The notes under the pieces: generated by a model | The model's database searches: none | What the model was told of the DNA's origin: nothing | Seen by the model: the letters and a program-made list of their open reading frames with translations, nothing else | DNA from: Lichenostomus cassidix | Taxonomy: Eukaryota > Chordata > Aves > Passeriformes > Meliphagidae | DNA length: 64,000 nucleotides | NCBI GenBank assembly: GCA_008360975.2 | Contig: VLJF02000046.1 | Coordinates: forward strand, 3,286,001-3,350,000 | Direction: 5' to 3' | Made by a program: the position numbers and the translations under genes | Shown here: in pieces, positions 57,218 through 64,000 of the stretch | Numbering within the stretch: position 1 is the stretch's first letter | Layout of the letters: each line of letters begins with the position of its first letter

Positions 57218-58639
57218 GTAAGTCTCTGGCTGCAGGGATCTCCTAAAGCTGACACATGACAGCACTGATATGACTGTAAGGATGGCTCTGCTGGTGTTTC
57301 TGGTTTGGGGGAGGATGTGCTGCAGAGCGGGGCTGCCCTGGGCACCGTCAGAGGGACAGGGCAGGACAGCTCCTGCTGCCAGGGATGGCTGCAGGCTGGG
57401 AAGGTGGGGGTGCAGCCAGGGGTGCCCAGGGCTGTCCTGCAGAGCAGCTCCTGCAGCCCTGAGGGATCTTTGCCAGGGCAGGGGATCTGCCAGCTGCCCT
57501 GAGCAGCAGAGCTCTTGTGTCCCCTGGCAGCCAGCACAGCCCTCAGCCCGGGGGCTCGGGGCCCTCAGTCCCCTCCTGGGCCGGCAGAGCAGCACCAGAG
57601 ATGAAGGGCATCTCTCCTGCCATTGCCCATTCCCTGCTGACCAGGGCCTGAGGGCGACTGTCCTGCACTGCTGCTGCTTCCTGGGAGGGGCTGTGCAGGG
57701 CTGGGCAGGGAAAGGCTTTTCCTCAGGGCTCGGCTGTCTCTCTCCTTGCCTTGCTCAGGTGCTCCTGGCATTGCTGACAGGCTCTCTGGCAATGGCAGTT
57801 GCAGCTGCAGGGTCAGGCGCAGCCCTTGGGGCTCCTCCTGTGCAGGGTGAGCACAGCAATGAGGTGTCCCAGCTCCCTCTGCCCTGGGCAGCTCTGGGCA
57901 GGGCAGGCTGGCAGGCTGGCAATGAAATGACTCTCCTCAAGCAGTTCCATGGCCAGGACCCTTGCTGTGTCCTCGGGGTGTCCATCCAAGCTGTGAGCTG
58001 CCTTCCAGGGGACACTGGGTGACAGGAGTGTCCTTGGCCAGGAGTGGGGCTGAGACTCTGAGAAAGGCTGAGCCATTTGGCTCTGCTGTGAGTCCCTCTG
58101 CTCTCAGCTGTGTCAGGGTGATTTTCAGGGGAACACAGTGAGTGCCCTTGATCTGAGAAAGGGCAGCTGGGAACAGATGGAGCACCAGAGCAGCTCCCCT
58201 CACCCTTCACTGAGTTACAGCCAATCCTCTTGCCTTGCACAGTTCTCTCTGTTCTCCCTGAGCACAGCAGGAAATCCTCTCAAACTGCCTTTGGCTGTCA
58301 CTGTTCCTTAGCCCTGGGACAGGAGATGCTGCCAAGCTCCTCTGCCTTAGGGGCAGTTTGGTCTGACAAAGTCCAACCCAGGACTGGTCCCTGTCCCCCA
58401 TTGCCATGACCACTGCTGCAGAGCAGAGCTGACTCCTCGGTGTCCATGGGCAGAGCCACTGCTTGTCACAGCAATAGGGCCAGATCCCAGCAGAGCTGCA
58501 GGCATGGGGCTGGAGGAAGAGCTCTGAGAAAAGGGAAATTGGGTGACACAGAGTGGGAGGGGCAGGGCTGGGAGAAAGGGCTTGGACATTGCTCAGGAAA
58601 GTCTCTCCTGACTTGTCATTGTCTTTCCTCCATGAACAG
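57218..58639 (+). other. Probable 5' UTR intron of right olfactory receptor gene
   Basis: Donor ACA/GTAAGT at 57218 and acceptor TTTCCTCCATGAACAG at 58639, 23 bases before the ATG. Both match sites in the left arm. Confidence 0.5.
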
Positions 58640-58662
58640 GTCCCCGTGGCCAGAGGATCAAA

Positions 58663-59595
58663 ATGTCCAACAGCAGCTCCATCAGCCACTTCCTCCTCCT
58701 GCCATTCGCAGACACACGGCAGCTGCAGCTCCTGCACTTCTGCCTCTTCCTGGGCATCTCCCTGGCTGCCCTCCTGGCCAACAGCCTCATCATCAGCGCT
58801 GTAGCCTGGAACCACCGCCTGCACACCCCCATGTTCTTCTTCCTGCTCAACCTGGCCCTCAGTGACCTGGGCTTAATCTGCACCACTGTCCCCAAAGCCA
58901 TGCACAATTCCCTCTGGGACACCAGGGACATCTCCTACTCAGGATGTGCTGCACAGATTTTTTTCTTTTTTTTCTTAATTTCTGCAGAGTTTTCCCTCCT
59001 CACCATCATGAGCTATGACCGCTATGTGTCCATCTGCAAACCCCTGCACTATGGGACCCTCCTGGGCAGCAGAGCTTGTGCCCACATGGCAGCAGCTGCC
59101 TGGGCCTGTGCCTTTCTCTATGCTCTGCTGCACACAGTCAATACATTTTCCCTGCCCCTGTGCCATGGCAATGCCCTGGGCCAGTTCTTCTGTGAAATTC
59201 CACACATCCTCAAGCTCTCCTGCTCACACTCCAAACTCAGGGAAGTTGGGCTCCTTGTGATTAGTTTATCTTTAGGGTTTGGTTGTTTTGTGTTCATTGT
59301 TTTCTCCTATGTGCAGATCTTCAGGGCTGTGCTGAGGATCCCCTCTGAGCAGGGACGGCACAAAGCCTTTTCCACATGCCTCCCTCACCTGGCTGTGGTC
59401 TCCCTGTTCCTCAGCACTGGCATTTTTGCCTACCTGAAGCCTCCCTCCATCTCCTCCCCATCCCTGGATCTGGCAGTGTCAGTTCTGTACTCAGTGGTGC
59501 CTCCAGTACTGAACCCCCTTTTCTACAGCCTGAGGAACCAGGAGCTCAAGGCTGCAGTGTGGAGACTGGTGAATGGACGATTTCAGAAACATTAA
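58663..59595 (+). CDS. Olfactory receptor, family 14-like (right arm)
   Basis: Full-length 310-residue odorant receptor, single coding exon, inverted paralogue of 36434-37366. Same N-terminal NSS site, LLANS in TM1, PMFFFLLNL, Cys95, MSYDRYVSICKPLHY, KAFSTC and NPLFYSLRN. About 41 residues differ, clustered at 96-111 (TM3), 149-160 (TM4), 191-207 (TM5), 244-261 (TM6) and 270-287 (TM7). Residues 1-66 and the DRY loop through 148 are identical. The changed helices line the odorant pocket in this family, so ligand range may differ. Intact, with splice acceptor upstream and AATAAA downstream. Confidence 0.93.
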   Translation: MSNSSSISHFLLLPFADTRQLQLLHFCLFLGISLAALLANSLIISAVAWNHRLHTPMFFFLLNLALSDLGLICTTVPKAMHNSLWDTRDISYSGCAAQIFFFFFLISAEFSLLTIMSYDRYVSICKPLHYGTLLGSRACAHMAAAAWACAFLYALLHTVNTFSLPLCHGNALGQFFCEIPHILKLSCSHSKLREVGLLVISLSLGFGCFVFIVFSYVQIFRAVLRIPSEQGRHKAFSTCLPHLAVVSLFLSTGIFAYLKPPSISSPSLDLAVSVLYSVVPPVLNPLFYSLRNQELKAAVWRLVNGRFQKH

Positions 59596-59704
59596 ACTGG
59601 TTGCCAATTTCTGCAAGTCACTTGTTATATGAGTAATCTTTAATTGTTCTTGTTGGTTTGCTTGTGGGTTTTTTTTTCTTTGTTTTAGTTTTTTAATGTT
59701 CACA

Positions 59705-59710
59705 AATAAA
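59705..59710 (+). terminator. Poly(A) signal of right olfactory receptor gene
   Basis: AATAAA about 110 bases after the stop, conserved with the left arm. Confidence 0.65.
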
Positions 59711-61165
59711 TGTCATTGTGCCATTTCTCATTTTGTTTGATTCCACCTTTGTGGTGTCCACACACTGTGTCAATGAGGAGCTGTGCTCTCGGTGGCTTTA
59801 AACAAATAAAGGATTTCCCAGCCAAGTTTTCACCAGAGATCCCCCTTTGTTCCCTTCTGTGGAGCTGCAGCAGCAATGTTTGTGTGCAGAGCTGGGGCAG
59901 ATCAGGGGTGGCACAGCAGCTGTGCCAAGGAGCAGCAGCACTTGGTGTTGCCAGTGCTGCTCCCGTGCCACTGCCCCGCTGCCCTGCTGCCCCTCGTGTT
60001 GCTGTAGGGCCTGAGTGCTCTCGGGGTCGCTGCCAGTGCTGGGGGTGGCAGTGCCGGGGCTGCAGCAGGGACAGGCCATGGGCATTGCTGGGGCACAGCT
60101 GACGCCTCAGGGCAGGGCCTGGGGGCTCGAGGCTCCTTGCCCAGGGTCTCTCCAGAACACGCCCAGGCCAATGCTGAGCAGAGAAAACCCCCGTGAGCAG
60201 CTGCAGGGTGGCCGTGGGCAGGCTGGGGGCAAACAGCATGGCTGGGGCTCTGCAAGGTCCCTGGGGGAGCCGGGAAGGAGCAGCAGAGCAGGGGCTGATC
60301 CATCCCCACTGCGCTGGACAGCCCAGGGCAGCGTCCCAGAGCGTCCTCATGGAGCTGCCAGCAACATCCCCCCTTGGCAGCTCTGGCTTCTCCCCCAGCT
60401 CCCAGAGCTGCTTGATCCTTCCAGGCAGAGACACGGCAGCACTGGCTCAGGAGCCCTGTTTGCATTGCACACAGCAGGCGTGAGCACCCCATGCTGTTGG
60501 TGTGGGGAGATGAACCTGAGTGAGCACAAACACCATCAGCCCTGGGGGCCAGCAAGGGCTGGGGATGGGAGGGAAACCACTCAGGTTTGTTGTGACCTCT
60601 GAAGTCAGCCAGAAAGTTTGTTCCCATGAGCTGTGAGTTTCCTGTTCCACTGCAGACGTTGTTGCTCAGAGCCAGGGCTGCCTGGCAGCCACCCCCAAAC
60701 AGCCCTGGGCATTTCCTTTGCTTCACCTTTGCTTTATTTCCTCTTTCCTCATCCACATTTCTTCCTCTTGCCCATCCCTGTCCCCTCCCCTGCAAACAGC
60801 CCATCCCTGTTTGCCCTTTCCTCTCTGGCCCCACTCCCCATTTTAGTTCCTGACTTGGCACCATGGGAACATCCCTTGGTGAGCAGGATCATCCTACAAG
60901 TGCTTCATGAATTGTCTGCAGGGTCCTGCAGTGCCTTGTGCTGTTCCCTTGCCAGAGGCAGCACAGGCCAGGGGGGCACATCTGGACTGCTGTGTGTGGC
61001 TGTGAGGCTCCCTGTTGTGGGGCAGTGAGGAGGAGCTGGAGAGGCTCTGCAGGACTGACAGGATGGGCTTTGGGGCCTGTGGGGAGAAGCTGAGGGCCAT
61101 GGGCTGCTGGACCTTCTGAAGAGGAGGCCCAGGGCTCATCCTGCAGCTGCTTCAAGGGTGCTTTC

Positions 61166-61957
61166 AGAGAATCACAGAATCAGTGAGGTTGGAAAAGACC
61201 TTTGAGATCATCAAGTCCAACCTGTGACCTAACAGCACCTTGTCTGCCCTGAGCCTCCTCTTCTCCAGGATAAACAACCCCAGCTCCAAACTCAGCCACT
61301 CCTCACAGCACTTGTGTTCCAGACCCTTCCCCAGCCTTGTTGCCCTTCTCTGGACACACTCCAGCCCCTCAATGTCCTTCCTAAACTGGGGGCCCAGAAC
61401 TGGACACAGCACTCGAGGTGAGGCCTCACCAGTGCTGAGTACAGGGGAAGAATCACTGCCCTGCTCCTGCTGGCCACACCATTCCTGATCCAGGCCAGCT
61501 GCCATTGGCCTCCTTGGCCACCTGGGCACACTGCTGGCTCATGTCCAGCCTGCTGTCCATCAGTGCCCCCAGGTCCCTTTCTGCCTGGCCACTGTCCAGC
61601 CACTCTGTCCCCAGCCTGTAGTGCTGCAGGGGTTGTTGTTGCCAAAGTGCAGGACCTGGCACTTGGTCTGGTTAAACCTCCCATTGTTGGATTTGGCCCC
61701 TGGATCCAGCCTGTCCAGGTCCCTCTGCAGAGCCCTCCTGCCCTCCAGCAGATCCACACTCACACCCAGCTTGGTGTCATCTGCTAATTTGCTCATGGGT
61801 GACTCAATCCCTTCATCTAGATCATCAATAAAGATAATAAATAAAACTGGGCCCAGCACTGATCCCTGGGGGTCACCAGTGGTCACTGGACATACACAGG
61901 ATGTGGCACCATTCCCCACCACTCTCTGGGCCTGGCTGTCCAGCCAGTTCTTAACCT
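61166..61957 (-). mobile_element. CR1 LINE 3' end with ORF2 RT remnant
   Basis: About 0.8 kb of CR1 on the minus strand, ending in two ATTCTGTG-type repeats at 61166-61181. ORF2 pieces in order: [20 protein letters not shown] (RT; the F-x-DD analogue ADDTK follows), [36 protein letters not shown] and [20 protein letters not shown]. These lie in different frames, so the ORF is broken by indels. 5'-truncated, as most CR1 copies are. Confidence 0.92.
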
Positions 61958-62289
61958 AGTGTAAGATCAAAGAATTGAGTTCTGTCTCAACCTTTCCCAT
62001 CAGAAACCACAGGTGCAGGACTTACACAGAGAATGCTTTGTACCTCCCAGAGCTGGTACAGAACGAGTGCTTTGCCCCTGCCTGAGCTGGTACAGAACAA
62101 AGGCCTTGTGCTGCCAAAGCTGGTGTGTGACGAAGGCTTTGCTCCTGTCGCCCTCACACCCATCATTCACTCCTGTGGAAAACCTGCCTCCAAAGCTGAC
62201 CATGCCTCGGACACTCCTCCCTTGGCCCTGCCAGGTGGAGTTTGGCAAATCTCCACAGGAATTAAGGGGAGCAAAGGATGGTGGAAAGT
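61958..62289. repeat. ~40-bp GAGCTGGTACAGAAC degenerate tandem repeat
   Basis: Three to four degenerate units: AGAGCTGGTACAGAACGAGTGC, TGAGCTGGTACAGAACAAAGGC and AAGCTGGTGTGTGACGAAGGC, spaced by about 40 bp (62045-62135). The rest of the interval is unassigned. Confidence 0.6.
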
Positions 62290-62494
62290 AGGGACCAGAT
62301 GTATGGACTAGCATGAAAGACAGCTCTGGAGTGACTGAACTCTGAAGATCTTCCCCACCATGAAATCACATCGATCGACACAGAGGCAGAGGAACACCTT
62401 CTGGATGGAACCCCCAGAGATGCCGGACATCTGTGGACCTGTGGTGGTAGCTAAAGTCCCCTATCCTTCCCATTTCTCCATATCTTTCCCCAGT

Positions 62495-62531
<37 letters not shown>

Positions 62532-62690
62532 CACAGGCCGCTTTATAGGCTAAATTAATAAAGGTGCATTTTGGATTGAAATTTAACTCACTTGACTTGT
62601 TGGATTTTTGTGCTTTCTTTTCTTTTTGCACTCTGAGATCACAGCTGGTACAAACCATCACACGTCTGTCTGCTTGTAAGTGGACTGTGA
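62290..62690 (+). other. CT microsatellite and LTR-like remnant
   Basis: A (CT)n tract at about 62498-62530 is followed by CTTTATAGGC and AATAAAGGTGC near 62556. That looks like the promoter and poly(A) part of an LTR, but no ends were defined. Confidence 0.35.
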
Positions 62691-62849
62691 CAGGCCACGG
62701 GTCACCAAGTCCTGTGGTCTGGCCACGAGGTCACCTGCAGGAGAAACGCCTCGGAACAGCTCTGGGTCAGCAAGGAACGAGTGTGCTGTGCAGGGGCTCC
62801 TCACGACACCGCTCTGTCCCGTCCTGTCCCGTCGCGTGCTCCGAGCACT

Positions 62850-64000
62850 GTGGCGCGGCTGTGTCACCTATGTCACGACGTGTCACAAGGGCCTGTGTCA
62901 CCAGCACCTATGGCACCAGCATAGGTGTCACCAGCCCCTATGTCACGACGTGTCACAAAGGGCCCTTGGACACCCTATCCTGGATCCATCCCATGGTGAC
63001 CATGCTGCACTGTGTCACAAAGGGACCTTGGACAAAAAGGGCTGTGTGTCCCCAACGTGTCAGCTAAGTGTGACACCTGTGTGTCCCCAAAGTGTCAGCT
63101 AAGTGTGACACCTGTGTGTCACCTGTGTGTCACCTCTGTATCACCTGAGTGTCCCACATGTCACCTGTGTGTCACCTGAGTGTCCCACATGTCACCAGTG
63201 TCCCTAAAGTGTCACCTGTGTGTTACCCGTTTGTCACCTGAGCGTTGCCTGTGTGTCCCCAAAGTGTCCCCAATGTCACCTGTGTGTCACCTGTATGTCA
63301 CCTCAGTGAGCTCAGAATCCTTGTGCTGCTCAGTGAGTGTCACCTGAGTGTCCCCAAAGTGTCCCCAGTGCCACTTGTGACCTGGGGTCACCTCAGTGTC
63401 ATATGGGTCACCTGAGTGTCCCCAATGTCACCTGTGTGTCACCTCAGTGTCACCTCAGTGTCCCCAGTGTCCCCAAAGTGTCACCTGTGTGTCACCTGTG
63501 TGTCCCCAGTGTCACCTGTATGTCACCTGTGTCACCTCAGTGTGCTCGGGGTCCTTGTGCTCTTCAGTGAGTGTCACCTGAGTGTCTCCAAAGTGTCCCC
63601 AAAGTGTCACCTGTGTCACTTGAGTGTCACCTGTCACCAAAGTGTCACCTGTGTGTCACCTCAGTGAGCTTGGGGTGCTCGTGCTCTTCAGTGAGTGTCC
63701 CCAAAGTGTCACCTGTGTCACCTGAGTGTCACCAAAGTGTCCCCAATGTCAGCTGTGTGTCACCTCAGTGTCACCTGAGTGTCCCCAACATAACCAGTGT
63801 CCCCAAAGTGTCACCTGTGTGTTACCTGGGTGTCACCTGTGTCACCTCAGTGTGTTCGGGATGCTTGTGCTCTTCAGGGAGTGCCACCTGTGTCACCAAA
63901 GTGTCCCCAAAGTGTCCCCAAAGTGTCACCTGTGTCACCTGTGTGTCAGTACAGCCCAGTACAGCCCCAGTGCCTCTCCAGGCCCTCCCAGTACACTCCA
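62850..64000. repeat. GTGTCACCTG/TGTCCCCAAA minisatellite
   Basis: Degenerate 10-11 bp tandem repeat (GTGTCACCTGTGTGTCCCCAAA) running off the window, with longer-period GGTCCTTGTGCTCTTCAGTGAG insertions at about 63305, 63550, 63670 and 63860. Overlapping frames are repeat artefacts. Confidence 0.92.

Larger units (their letters stand above)
56478..61126. repeat. Inverted segmental duplication, right arm
   Basis: Reverse complement of 34901-39549, same total length (4,649 bp) despite small internal indels. Carries the second olfactory receptor gene. The long frames in the flanks (57270-58022 plus, 59902-60864 minus) are mirrored in the left arm with length changes and no domain. Confidence 0.93.

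Noticed and set aside
57270..58022. 250-262 codon frames present in both inverted arms (57270-58022 plus, 37964-38752 minus)
   Set aside because: GC-rich, no domain. Frame retention is expected from the low divergence of the arms, and the region overlaps the proposed 5' UTR intron of the receptor genes.
59902..60864. 320-codon minus-strand frame in the right arm
   Set aside because: The left-arm counterpart is split into shorter frames; low-complexity, no motif.
62564..63102. Open frames in the right-end minisatellite
   Set aside because: Periodic repeat translation without stops; not a gene.

Overview
The window is vertebrate genomic DNA from a bird, most likely a songbird. The signs are two intact family-14-type olfactory receptor genes (a class expanded in birds), CR1 LINE fragments with the typical ATTCTRTG-type 3' end, ERVL-, class I- and class II-like endogenous retroviruses (ERVs), and PIM-like and PAK-like kinase fragments. 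Almost everything else is repeat. Only the two receptor genes look like functional host protein genes. No prokaryotic features, tRNA genes or CRISPR arrays were seen.

Layout. 1-18555 is the first copy of a direct segmental duplication; 22766-33235 is the second. Each copy holds, in order: a GTGCCATT-type minisatellite, a gag-less ERVL pol remnant with its 3' LTR, about 1.9 kb of old repeat, a gammaretrovirus-like LTR, and a 36-38 bp minisatellite containing TGTCACAATGG. Copy 1 carries two insertions that copy 2 lacks, so copy 2 preserves both empty target sites: an env-less class II provirus (6039-12899, minus strand, 6-bp target duplication) and a solo LTR (15192-15992, 6-bp target duplication). 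Between the copies lie an LTR, a small TGATGTCAC minisatellite, an unassigned stretch, a 500-N assembly gap and a C-depleted GGGGAAATTT tract.

A second, inverted duplication has arms at 34901-39549 and 56478-61126. Each arm carries one olfactory receptor gene with a probable non-coding first exon; the genes are transcribed away from each other. The 17-kb spacer between the arms holds a third ERVL remnant, the 3' end of a class I provirus, more of the 36-38 bp satellite, a ~150-bp tandem repeat, a CpG-rich island bracketed by two solo LTRs of one family pointing outward, a CR1 end, and PIM-like and PAK-like kinase pseudo-exons. The right end has a CR1 3' fragment, short tandem repeats and a GTGTCACC minisatellite that runs off the window.

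The retroviral genes are all damaged by stops or frameshifts. The youngest element is the class II provirus: its LTRs differ at 2 of 548 positions. It keeps two clear -1 frameshift signals (gag-pro and pro-pol), a primer site and a polypurine tract, yet has a stop in gag, a frameshift and a stop in pol, and no env.
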